A DNA stretch of 64,000 bases, from positions 67,733 to 131,732 of the forward strand of contig DIQT01000007.1 of assembly GCA_002427365.1 (NCBI GenBank). Reading direction: 5' to 3'. This DNA comes from Caryophanales bacterium UBA5455. Its GTDB lineage: Bacteria > Bacillota_I > Bacilli_A > RFN20 > CAG-826. Made by a program: the position numbers and the translations under genes. Positions 18,779 to 26,038 of the stretch are shown in pieces (the stretch's first letter is position 1; every line of letters starts with the position of its first letter). The notes beneath the pieces are model-generated. The model was given only the letters and a program-made list of their open reading frames with translations. It had not been told where the DNA came from and did no database searches.

Positions 18779-18909
18779 TAGTTAACAAGATAAAACCCGT
18801 TTATTTGTTTCTAAATCAAATTTTAAAAAGAAATATTTAATCGATGCGTTATTATTGTTTTTCGTTTGAAGTAAAAACTTAATAAAAAATATTGTAAATA
18901 TGTTTATCT

Positions 18910-18934
18910 AGGCTACCTGAAGGTAGTCTTTTTT
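18910..18934 (+). terminator. Terminator upstream of folD
   Basis: AGGCTACC (18910-18917) pairs with GGTAGTCT (18922-18929, one G-T pair) around a TGAA loop, and is followed by TTTTT. Between 18779 and 18909 I see no gene or riboswitch. A TATAAT at 18937-18942 directly after the T-tract may be the folD -10. Confidence 0.75.
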
Positions 18935-18965
18935 GTTATAATTTTACTCGTGATGGAGATGGCCA

Positions 18966-19760
18966 ATGGATATTAAACAATATGTACAAATTCGAAAAGA
19001 AAATTTACGCGCGGTGACCGCAACTTTAAAGCGGATACCGTCTTTATGTATTGTTCAAGTTAATGATGATCCTGCCTCAAATACGTATATTAAAGGTAAA
19101 TTAGCGGATGCTGCGGAAGTTGGAATTAACGCAGAAGTTAAAAAGTTTCCGACCTCAATTAGTGAAGAACAACTGTTAAAAGAAATTGATTTATTAAATA
19201 ATGACCCGACAATTGATGGTTTTATTGTACAAATGCCCTTACCAAAGCAAATTGATGAAGAGAAAGTTAAAGTTGCGGTTACCCCTTTAAAAGATGTCGA
19301 TGGGTTCCATCCCTTATCAAAATTTAAGGCGTGTACACCATTAGGAATTATGAATTATTTATCATATTCAGGTGTTAGTTTTACCGGAAAAAACGCTGTT
19401 GTTATTGGCCGCTCAAACATCGTTGGTAAACCAATGGCGAAACTTTTATTGAACGCTAATATGAATGTAACAATTTTACATTCAAAAACGACACCGGAAG
19501 ATATGCGGCGATATTTAGCAAATGCTGATATTATTGTCGTCGCAGTTGGTAAAAAATATTTCCTTGATCATTCATATGTCTTAAAAGAAAGCGCGGTCGT
19601 TGTGGATGTTGGAATTAACCGGCTTGAGGGCGTAACATATGGTGACGTCGAACCAAACTTAAAAGTTGCCCTACAAACTCCTGTTCCTGGTGGCGTTGGG
19701 TTATTAACGCGACTTACCTTATTAGAAAATTTATTGGAGGCATATAATAATGGAATTTAA
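18966..19760 (+). CDS. folD: Methylene-THF dehydrogenase / methenyl-THF cyclohydrolase
   Basis: This 264-residue bifunctional enzyme interconverts 5,10-methylene-, 5,10-methenyl- and 10-formyl-THF with NADP. The catalytic YxxxK is in NTYIKGK. DGFIVQMPLP, the nucleotide-binding GRSNIVGKPMA, and PVPGGVG near the C-terminus are family hallmarks. It is about 20 residues shorter than most FolD proteins, and the usual GVGPMT reads GVGLLT. It overlaps the next gene by 11 bases. The formate-THF ligase gene fhs is at 41111 in the same window. Confidence 0.95.
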   Translation: MDIKQYVQIRKENLRAVTATLKRIPSLCIVQVNDDPASNTYIKGKLADAAEVGINAEVKKFPTSISEEQLLKEIDLLNNDPTIDGFIVQMPLPKQIDEEKVKVAVTPLKDVDGFHPLSKFKACTPLGIMNYLSYSGVSFTGKNAVVIGRSNIVGKPMAKLLLNANMNVTILHSKTTPEDMRRYLANADIIVVAVGKKYFLDHSYVLKESAVVVDVGINRLEGVTYGDVEPNLKVALQTPVPGGVGLLTRLTLLENLLEAYNNGI

Positions 19761-20343
19761 AATTGAAAACACGTTTGTGTATGGATTAGAACGGGCGGTA
19801 AAAGCAAGCGGAAACCCGATGCGGACCGTTATTGAAATTGATGAACCAACCGAAAAAGACTTTTCCCGCGCGATTAATCTAGGCTCCACAAAAGGTGGCG
19901 AAGGGCATGATAACTTTTTAAAAGGAATTCTTGTCCATATGGATGTGACCGCTCCGTTGTATTGGTGGAAAGAAGCCCAACGCTATCACTGGTTTGATTT
20001 TATTTCTTCGCAATCAACGATGCATATGTTAATGAAATTCGATATTAAAGAACGGTGTGTTCCTGAAGTTGATGAGCGGATTCTTGCAGTCATTCGTGAA
20101 CTTGTTGAACAATATAATGAAATTGAAGATCGTAACGCTAAAAAGGCGAAGTGGCGTGAAATTGTTGCGTCCTTGCCAAGTGGGTTTTGCTTATCCGCGA
20201 CAATGACAACAAATTATCAACAACTTAAAACGATGTACAATCAACGGAAAAACCATAAACTAATTGAATGGCATCATTTCTGTGCTTGGTGTGAATCCTT
20301 ACCACACTTTAGCGAATTCACTTCTCCGCGGATTAGTGCATAA
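19750..20343 (+). CDS. ThyX-like protein, putative (phage/Bacillota conserved family)
   Basis: This 197-residue protein contains HMDVTAPLYWWKEAQRYHWFDF followed by SSQSTMHML. Its C-terminal half has TMTTNYQQLKTMYNQRKNHK followed by LIEWHHFCAWCESLPHF. From memory, this pattern belongs to a conserved family common in phages and gut Bacillota that resembles flavin-dependent thymidylate synthase ThyX. The exact ThyX signature RHRxxSxNxxSxR is not present, so the activity is unproven. It starts inside folD (11-base overlap, GGAGG upstream), and FolD makes the methylene-THF that ThyX uses. It is followed by a terminator. Confidence 0.6.
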   Translation: MEFKIENTFVYGLERAVKASGNPMRTVIEIDEPTEKDFSRAINLGSTKGGEGHDNFLKGILVHMDVTAPLYWWKEAQRYHWFDFISSQSTMHMLMKFDIKERCVPEVDERILAVIRELVEQYNEIEDRNAKKAKWREIVASLPSGFCLSATMTTNYQQLKTMYNQRKNHKLIEWHHFCAWCESLPHFSEFTSPRISA

Positions 20344-20359
20344 CTTAGGTAAATGATCT

Positions 20360-20386
20360 AAAGCAGCTTTAAATGGCTGCTTTTTT
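20360..20386 (+). terminator. Terminator after the folD operon
   Basis: AAAGCAGC (20360-20367) pairs with GCTGCTTT (20376-20383) around an 8-base loop, followed by more T. Confidence 0.8.
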
Positions 20387-20469
20387 ATTTGTAAAATAAT
20401 AATCGTTGAAGAATAAAAATAATTTAATCAATGTTATAATATTTATAGAGATAAAAGGAGGAATGGCAT

Positions 20470-21501
20470 ATGAAAAAACGTATTTTTGCGATCACTGGCA
20501 TCGGCGGACATTTAGGCTCAACAATCGCCCATGATTTACTAATGCAAGGCGAAACCGTCCGTGGTTTTTATTTACCAAATGAAAAAAATATCGTGCCAGG
20601 AACCTCCGTTTATTATGGTGATGTAACAAAACCGGCGACGCTTGTTCCGTTTCTACTCCATCGCCCCGATGAAGAAATTATTTTAATCCACTGTGCGGCG
20701 TTAATTAGCATTTCAAAGCACGTCTCAAAACGCGTTTATGACGTAAACGTAACGGGGACGGAAAATGTTGTTGAAATTGCAAAGGCGCTAGGAGTTAAAC
20801 GGCTCGTCCATGTAAGTAGTGTTCACGCTATTGAAGAACCACCTAAAGGCACGCAAATTGTTGAAACAAAACATTTTGATCCAAGGTTAGTCCATGGTGA
20901 ATACGCGAAAACAAAAGCGGAAGCAACAAACTATGTCTTAAATGCTGAAACCGATATCTTTGAAGTTGTTGTTGTGCATCCGTCGGGCATTATTGGTCCA
21001 GGCTACACCCAAGCGGGTGACTTTTTAAGCCATGTTATTACAATGTACCTTGCGGGTAAACTTAAAGTTGCGGTCAAAGGTGGTTATGACTTTGTCGATG
21101 TTCGCGATGTGGCGGATGGGGTGATTTCTGCCGCCTTAAATGGTCGAAGCGGTGAAACATATATTCTTGCGGGTGGCTATTATACAATTAAAGAAATAAC
21201 TGATTTGTTATCAAAAATAACCGATTTAAAACCAACGAAAGTCTTTTTAGCCCCGAAGTTTGTGCGTTCGGTCGCCTGGATTGTCGAATGGTATTATAAA
21301 GTTAAAAAACAAACACCGTTATTTACCGCATATTCTATGTCAACGCTTGAAGCAAATGCGGATTTTTCAACAAAGAAGGCGCATTTGGAACTTGGCTATA
21401 ATCCACGGCCGTTAATTTCAACACTCGCTGATACCGTCAATGAAGCGAAAACGAAAGCAACGATTAAAGGTTTTACGGTGAAAAAATCAAAAAAGAATTA
21501 A
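20470..21501 (+). CDS. NAD(P)-dependent epimerase/dehydratase (extended SDR)
   Basis: This 343-residue protein starts with a Rossmann fold, ITGIGGHLGSTIA. Its active-site pair is in HGEYAKTKAEA (YxxxK), and VHPSGIIGPG and VDVRDVADGVI follow. This places it with the NAD-dependent epimerase and dihydroflavonol reductase-like proteins. The substrate is unknown. AAAGGAGG lies before the ATG and an extended -10, TGTTATAAT, lies upstream. It is a single-gene unit. Confidence 0.85.
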   Translation: MKKRIFAITGIGGHLGSTIAHDLLMQGETVRGFYLPNEKNIVPGTSVYYGDVTKPATLVPFLLHRPDEEIILIHCAALISISKHVSKRVYDVNVTGTENVVEIAKALGVKRLVHVSSVHAIEEPPKGTQIVETKHFDPRLVHGEYAKTKAEATNYVLNAETDIFEVVVVHPSGIIGPGYTQAGDFLSHVITMYLAGKLKVAVKGGYDFVDVRDVADGVISAALNGRSGETYILAGGYYTIKEITDLLSKITDLKPTKVFLAPKFVRSVAWIVEWYYKVKKQTPLFTAYSMSTLEANADFSTKKAHLELGYNPRPLISTLADTVNEAKTKATIKGFTVKKSKKN

Positions 21502-21706
21502 AAAAAGTTGTTTTTATAGGCAGATGATTTATCAATTAATATAATACACTGGCTAGTTTTGTTTTGATTATTGTTGTATTTATATGATACTTGTTTATAA
21601 TTAAATTGCGTGTTAATAAGAGTTTTCATAGATAAGTAAGAATTTAATTAGGGGGCAGCCGCCAATTTATTTTGAAAATTAAAAGACGCACATAAGGAGA
21701 AATGAC

Positions 21707-22930
21707 ATGCAAGTAAGTAAGATGAAAAAATATGCACGCTTAATCGTGCATCGCGGTGCGAATGTCCAACCTGGGCAAGATGTCATCGTTTACGCTGATC
21801 TTGACCAACCAGAATTTGTTCGATATTTAGTAATCGAAATCTATCGGGCAGAAGCAAGAAGCGTGGAAGTGAAATGGAATTACCCCCCACTCACCAAAGC
21901 CAAATATCAGTACGAGAAATTAAAAGTTCTTGGAAAAGTAACAGAATGGGAAAAAGCCCGTTTGCAACATTATGTTGATACAAAGCCAGTTCGGATTTAT
22001 TTAGAAAGTAGTGATCCGGCCGGATTAAAAGGAATTAATCAAAAGAAAGTTTCGCGAACATCGCAAATTCGTTATCCAATTATTAAAGGATACCGTGATG
22101 CAATGGAAAATAAGTATCAATGGTGTATTGCAGGGGTTCCGGGGATTGAATGGGCTAGACACGTCTTTCCTGATATTCCAAAAATCCAAGCGCTTGAAGC
22201 ATTATGGGATGCAATCTTAAAAGTTTCACGCGCTGATGGCGCTGATCCAATTTCAGCGTGGGATGAACATAACGCGAATTTAAAAGCTCGGTGTGATTGG
22301 TTAAATGATTATCGGTTTAAAGAATTACGCTACAAAGCAAGTAATGGAACCGATTTCCGCGTGGGTTTATTACCAAATGCTAAATTCTTAGGTGGCCGTG
22401 ATAAGACGCTTGATGGCGTTTGGTATAATCCAAATATCCCAAGCGAAGAAGTCTTTACCTCACCACGGAAAGGTGATGCTGACGGAATCGTTTATTCTTC
22501 GAAACCATTAAGCTACCGCGGAAACATTATTGATGAATTCTGGCTTCGCTTTGAAAACGGAAAAGTCGTCGAAACCGGTGCAAAAAAAGGCGCAAAATTA
22601 TTAAAAGAAATGGTGAGCCTTGATGAAGGTGCATCAATGTTAGGCGAAGTTGCCCTTGTTCCATATGATTCACCAATTAGTAATTCGGGTATTACATTTT
22701 GGAATACGTTATATGATGAAAACGCCTCCTGCCATTTAGCGTTAGGTGCAGCGTTTAATAACGCACTTGATGGGTATGAAAGTTTAACGTTAGAAGAAAT
22801 TCGTGAAGATATTAATGATTCGATGATTCACGTTGACTTCATGATTGGCACCAAAGATTTAGAAATTATTGGAATTACACCAAACGGTAAAGAAATTCAA
22901 ATATTCAAAAACGGTAATTGGGCCTTTTAA
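21707..22930 (+). CDS. M29 family metallo-aminopeptidase
   Basis: This 407-residue protein matches the AmpS/PepS/aminopeptidase T family. Signs are the N-terminal VHRGANVQPGQDVIVYADL and, in the C-terminal half, the metal-ligand regions IPSEEVFTSPRKGDADGIV, GEVALVPYDSPIS and DSMIHVDFMIG. These enzymes are cytosolic dimers that release N-terminal residues using two metal ions. The promoter is probably TTGTAT-16-TATAAT, about 110 bases upstream, and AAGGAGAA is the ribosome-binding site. Confidence 0.93.
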   Translation: MQVSKMKKYARLIVHRGANVQPGQDVIVYADLDQPEFVRYLVIEIYRAEARSVEVKWNYPPLTKAKYQYEKLKVLGKVTEWEKARLQHYVDTKPVRIYLESSDPAGLKGINQKKVSRTSQIRYPIIKGYRDAMENKYQWCIAGVPGIEWARHVFPDIPKIQALEALWDAILKVSRADGADPISAWDEHNANLKARCDWLNDYRFKELRYKASNGTDFRVGLLPNAKFLGGRDKTLDGVWYNPNIPSEEVFTSPRKGDADGIVYSSKPLSYRGNIIDEFWLRFENGKVVETGAKKGAKLLKEMVSLDEGASMLGEVALVPYDSPISNSGITFWNTLYDENASCHLALGAAFNNALDGYESLTLEEIREDINDSMIHVDFMIGTKDLEIIGITPNGKEIQIFKNGNWAF

Positions 22931-22952
22931 GAAGTAAAAAAAATAAAAAAAT

Positions 22953-22985
22953 AAACCTCGAAGAAATAACTTCGAGGTTTTTATT
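22953..22985. terminator. Bidirectional terminator between pepS-like gene and AraC remnant
   Basis: AAACCTCGAAG (22953-22963) and CTTCGAGGTTT (22970-22980) form a perfect 11-bp stem with a 6-base loop. It has T-rich tracts on both strands. Confidence 0.85.
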
Positions 22986-22995
22986 TTGCAATTAA

Positions 22996-23460
22996 CTATT
23001 TAATAATTCTTCGATATTCTTTAGGTGAATAGCCGGTTTTCTTTTTAAACAAACGAGAAAAGTAGTTATATGAAGAAAAGCCAATCATTTCCGAAATATC
23101 ATTAAGTGGCATCGCGCCTTCAATTAACAATTCCTTTGCTTTATTAATCGAATAGTTGTTTAAAAAATCAATAATTGAGACGCCTTTTTCATTTTTAAAA
23201 ATGACGTGACAATGGGTTTTGGAGAAGAACGTAAACTTTTCAATATCTTCTAACGTAATCGGCTTATTATAGTTTTCATATAAGAATTTTTCAATCTTTA
23301 AAACGGTCGGATTAACCGGTACTTGGTTGATTCTTTTTTTAATCAAATTAAGGAGCGTAATCAAAGTAAGAGCCGTGTTTTCTTTGTCTAATTCAAACTC
23401 ATTAAACGAATTAAGTACCGCTAAAAGGAGCTTTGTTTGATTGCCAAAGCACTTAATAAG
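22996..23460 (-). pseudogene. AraC-family regulator remnant, sensor domain lost
   Basis: The minus strand is open for 154 codons from 23460 to a stop at 22996. It encodes a linker (FGNQTKLLLAVLNSF) and a complete AraC-type double helix-turn-helix ending SYNYFSRLFKKKTGYSPKEYRR. A TAA at 23461-23463 interrupts the frame upstream, and the N-terminal ligand-binding half of a normal protein (about 270-300 residues) is missing. The longest ORF would have to start at a TTG at 23364. It is probably inactive, although a bare DNA-binding domain could still be made. Confidence 0.75.
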
Positions 23461-23517
23461 TTATTTGGCTAATAAACAAAAAGAGCGTAGTATTGCAGCT
23501 AATTTAGCAAATTTAAA

Positions 23518-23546
23518 AGACTTAAGTTTATGCTTAGGTCTTTTTT
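23518..23546. terminator. Terminator after the UvrX-YolD pair
   Basis: AGACTTAAG (23518-23526) pairs with CTTAGGTCT (23533-23541, one G-T pair) around a 6-base loop. On the minus strand it follows the yolD-like stop and leads into CTTTTAAATTT. On the plus strand it is followed by TTTTT. Confidence 0.65.
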
Positions 23547-23853
23547 ATTCAGCGTAAATAATATCTATTACATCCGCAAAACTAAGTTTAAAATTAGTAA
23601 GAGTTAATTCTTTAAAAGTGGGATCAATTCTTTTAATGTAAGTTGTTGTTTGATAAATATAACCCGCTTTAAAGTACGTAATAATAACTTCTTCGCCATG
23701 ATAGTTTGTTAACAACATATTAATTCGTTCTTGCTCATCATAGCTAACAAGTGGTTTGCTAACCTTTTGCTTTTCATAAAGCATTTGCTTTATAAACTCA
23801 CCTTGTTCGATTAGCGAAGCATAAGGGAGAAACTTTTTCATTCCGCGACTCAT
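23545..23853 (-). CDS. YolD-like protein
   Basis: This 102-residue protein has the YolD pattern: a basic start MSRGMKKFLPYASLIEQ, a middle YDEQERINMLL, then beta-strands VIITYFKAGYIYQTTTYIKRID, ending FADVIDIIYAE. YolD proteins are encoded next to Y-family polymerases (UvrX, YqjW) in Bacillota and act as their partners in SOS mutagenesis. Here the ATG overlaps the polymerase stop by 4 bases, so the two are cotranslated. Confidence 0.87.
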   Translation of the reverse strand: MSRGMKKFLPYASLIEQGEFIKQMLYEKQKVSKPLVSYDEQERINMLLTNYHGEEVIITYFKAGYIYQTTTYIKRIDPTFKELTLTNFKLSFADVIDIIYAE

Positions 23854-25097
23854 CGAGCGTGTCCTCCGATTTCATTGTGACGTTTAATTGAATTAGAGTG
23901 GCCGATAAGTGCGGTTGAGCGCATTACCGCATTTAAGCCGTATTTTGCTTGGATATGATCAAGCGTTGCGTATAAATTTAGCTCAATAATTTGTTCATCC
24001 ACATCATTAAAGAAATCAATTTGATAATAGTTATCTTCTTGTAGTCCGAAATAAGAAATATGTACGCCGCGGATTGGGAGGTTCTTCGCCTTTTGTTCAT
24101 AGAGCGTAACAAGTGCTTCATATAGTTCGTTGTTATGTTTGGAGGGTCTAGTTAAATTAACTTGAACCGTATCGCTTTTTAAGGTGCGGTCCGCATAAAC
24201 AATTTGCACGCTGACACCGGTAGCAACTTGTTCACGGGCGCGGAGACGTCTAGCTAAATCATCATTCATTTCGCGAAGAAGAAGTTTGGCTTCAGATTTA
24301 TTATAGTTACGAAAGAGTGTTTGCCCCTGCGATATCGAAGTGCTTGTTGGAATATATTTATCACGAATATCGGTATCATCAATTCCATTCGCGTGTTCCC
24401 ATAGTTCTTCGCCCATTACGCCAAACAACTCTTTTAGCCGAACTTTAGGATAAGTAGCAATATCACCAATTGATAATAGTCCCAAATTGTTTAATTTCCG
24501 TTCATACCCTTTTGCAATACCCCAAAGTTTACTTAACGGTGTAATTGGCCATAATTTTGTAGGGACATCATCGTATGTCCAGTGTGCAATATTATTTGCT
24601 TGGTGTTTAGCGTCAATATCCATCGCAACTTTAGCTAAAAACATATTTGGACCAATCCCGGCGGTTGCGACTAAACCTAACGTGCGTTTAATATCTTGTA
24701 AAATAACTTCCGCAAGTTCATCCGCACTCATGTTATACATTTTTAAATACGGGCCAACATTAAGAAAACATTCATCAACGGAATAAATATGTAAATCATC
24801 TTCCCCAACATAATTTAATAATAAGGAATTAAACATTGCGCTAACTTCAAGATATCGTCCCATGCGTGGTTTAGCAAAAATAATATTAGGAAGGCGGGGA
24901 AGTTCAAACTTCCGTAACCTTGATGGGACTCCTAAGGCGCGAAGGCATGGCGAAACCGCAAGAACAATTGTTCCTTCCCCGCGCGTTTCATCACACACCA
25001 CAAGCGGTGAAGAAAACATATCTAGTCCGCGATCAATACATTCAACAGCCGCATAGAAGCTTTTGAGGTCGATCGCTAAGAAATAATCATTGCGCAT
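23850..25097 (-). CDS. Y-family DNA polymerase (UvrX/UmuC-like)
   Basis: This 415-residue translesion polymerase begins DYFLAIDLKSFYAAVEC, with the first catalytic aspartate D10. It carries the second acidic pair in YSVDECFLNV, the helix-hairpin-helix region LWGIAKGYERKLNNLGLLSIGDIA, and a C-terminal little-finger domain. The DETRGEGTIVLAVSP form after the palm motif is that of UvrX-type proteins rather than DinB. It is paired with yolD. I searched the upstream region by eye for a GAAC-N4-GTTC LexA box and saw none. Confidence 0.92.
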   Translation of the reverse strand: MRNDYFLAIDLKSFYAAVECIDRGLDMFSSPLVVCDETRGEGTIVLAVSPCLRALGVPSRLRKFELPRLPNIIFAKPRMGRYLEVSAMFNSLLLNYVGEDDLHIYSVDECFLNVGPYLKMYNMSADELAEVILQDIKRTLGLVATAGIGPNMFLAKVAMDIDAKHQANNIAHWTYDDVPTKLWPITPLSKLWGIAKGYERKLNNLGLLSIGDIATYPKVRLKELFGVMGEELWEHANGIDDTDIRDKYIPTSTSISQGQTLFRNYNKSEAKLLLREMNDDLARRLRAREQVATGVSVQIVYADRTLKSDTVQVNLTRPSKHNNELYEALVTLYEQKAKNLPIRGVHISYFGLQEDNYYQIDFFNDVDEQIIELNLYATLDHIQAKYGLNAVMRSTALIGHSNSIKRHNEIGGHAR

Positions 25098-25382
25098 TTA
25101 TACACCTCAACTAGTGAAATCAGTATAAAACTTAAAAAACTTTTTTGTAGTCTTGCAATTTGGTTTTTAATTTAGTATGCGCAAAATGTTTCAAAAAATT
25201 GCCTTTGTATTCATCGTTACAATTCGAGTTATCTATAAGGTGTTTCACAATTGTAAAATTATTTATTAAAAAAACGAAACAATAAAAAATATCTAAATTA
25301 ATAAAAAGCAAACAAGACAAAAAGTTAGTGTTCCCACTTGCAAAAAAAGGATAAATAGTCTAGTATATTTAAGCCTATAAAT
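25098..25382. other. Intergenic region before the tRNA gene
   Basis: AT-rich and without a convincing gene. The short minus-strand open frame 25132-25320 is composed of AT-rich codons and has no start signal. The only clear signal is the tRNA promoter at its right end. Confidence 0.6.
25338..25366 (+). promoter_or_regulatory. tRNA-Ala promoter
   Basis: TTGCAA (25338-25343) and TAGTAT (25361-25366) are separated by 17 bases, ending 16 bases before the mature tRNA. Confidence 0.7.
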
Positions 25383-25458
25383 GGGGCTGTAGCTCACCTG
25401 GGAGAGCGCTTCGTTCGCAACGAAGAGGTAGCGAGTTCGATCCTCGTCAGCTCCACCA
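25383..25458 (+). tRNA. tRNA-Ala(CGC)
   Basis: This 76-base cloverleaf includes an encoded CCA. The acceptor GGGGCTG pairs with CAGCTCC and has a G3-U70 wobble, the alanine identity element. The D arm is GCTC/GAGC, and the anticodon stem is CTTCG/CGAAG with loop TTCGCAA (anticodon CGC, reads GCG). The T arm is GCGAG-TTCGATC-CTCGT. A promoter and terminator flank it. It forms the left border of the AT-rich island. Confidence 0.95.
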
Positions 25459-25471
25459 TATTGAAAGCATT

Positions 25472-25502
25472 AGTCTGATACTTCAAGTATTGGACTTTTT
25501 TT
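25472..25502 (+). terminator. Terminator after tRNA-Ala
   Basis: AGTCTGATA (25472-25480) pairs with TATTGGACT (25488-25496, two G-T pairs) around a 7-base loop, and is followed by TTTTTT. It closely resembles the hairpin at 29522-29551. Confidence 0.75.
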
Positions 25503-25744
25503 ATCGTTTTTAGTCTGTCAATGATATTTAAATTTTGTACATAAATCACCTTCGAAAAATGAACAAATAATATAATAACTACAAAGAACATAAAGTACAA
25601 GAAAATGGGATCAATTCACTTCGTGTCTATTTTATTGTATACCATTCACATTTAACTTAATACTTTAGAGGTATCGTATCAGTATCGGACCTATTCTATT
25701 CTAATGGTTTAATAAAGCCACGTTTTTTATTTTTTGTTTAAAAG

Positions 25745-25758
25745 TTGATCTGGGTCAA
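25745..25758 (+). promoter_or_regulatory. FNR/CRP-like binding site
   Basis: TTGATCTGGGTCAA has the FNR form TTGAT-N4-ATCAA with one mismatch. Its centre lies 41.5 bases before the start expected from the TATAAT at 25781-25786, the position of a class II activator site. A Crp/Fnr-type regulator is encoded in the operon, so autoregulation is likely. Confidence 0.65.
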
Positions 25759-25780
25759 GGAAAATGAAAGAAAGAATATA

Positions 25781-25786
25781 TATAAT
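25781..25786 (+). promoter_or_regulatory. -10 element of the metal-transport operon
   Basis: TATAAT with no recognisable -35, as expected for an activator-dependent promoter with the FNR-like box at 25745-25758. Confidence 0.6.
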
Positions 25787-25816
25787 AAAAGTATAAAAAG
25801 AAAGGAAGTGTTTTAA

Positions 25817-26038
25817 ATGAAAACATTAGAAATAAAATTAAACACTCTTACATGTCCAAGTTGTGTAAGAAAAATAGAAAATACTTTAAATAAAGAAAAC
25901 GGAGTTGAAAGTGCAAAAGTTTACTTTAACTTAAGCAAAGTAAAAACCGATTTCAATGAAGAAGTAACAAGCGATGAAACATTAGTAAACATCGTTCAAA
26001 AATTAGGATTTGAAGTTATAGAATATGATGTTTATTAA
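25817..26038 (+). CDS. Heavy-metal-associated (HMA) domain protein
   Basis: This 73-residue protein is a single ferredoxin-like HMA domain with the metal-binding CPSC at residues 14-17 (TCPSCVRKIENTL). Such proteins are CopZ-like chaperones that hand a soft metal ion to a P-type ATPase. Its stop overlaps the start of the ATPase gene by 14 bases, so the pair works together. The ATPase itself has no N-terminal HMA domain, which suggests this protein supplies it in trans. AAAGGAAG precedes the ATG. Confidence 0.92.
   Translation: MKTLEIKLNTLTCPSCVRKIENTLNKENGVESAKVYFNLSKVKTDFNEEVTSDETLVNIVQKLGFEVIEYDVY

Noticed and set aside
18779..18965. Possible folate riboswitch before folD
   Set aside because: No THF riboswitch core could be folded. 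Only a terminator hairpin and a -10 element are seen.
23850..25130. LexA box before the UvrX-like gene
   Set aside because: No GAAC-N4-GTTC type dyad was found by eye in the upstream 100 bases.
25132..25320. Minus-strand frame of 62 codons
   Set aside because: AT-rich codons only, no ribosome-binding site and no recognisable family.
25394..25600. Minus-strand frame of 68 codons ending LTRIELATSSLRTKRSPR
   Set aside because: It is read through the tRNA-Ala gene. LTRIELATSSLRTKRS-type peptides are a known false call antisense to tRNAs.
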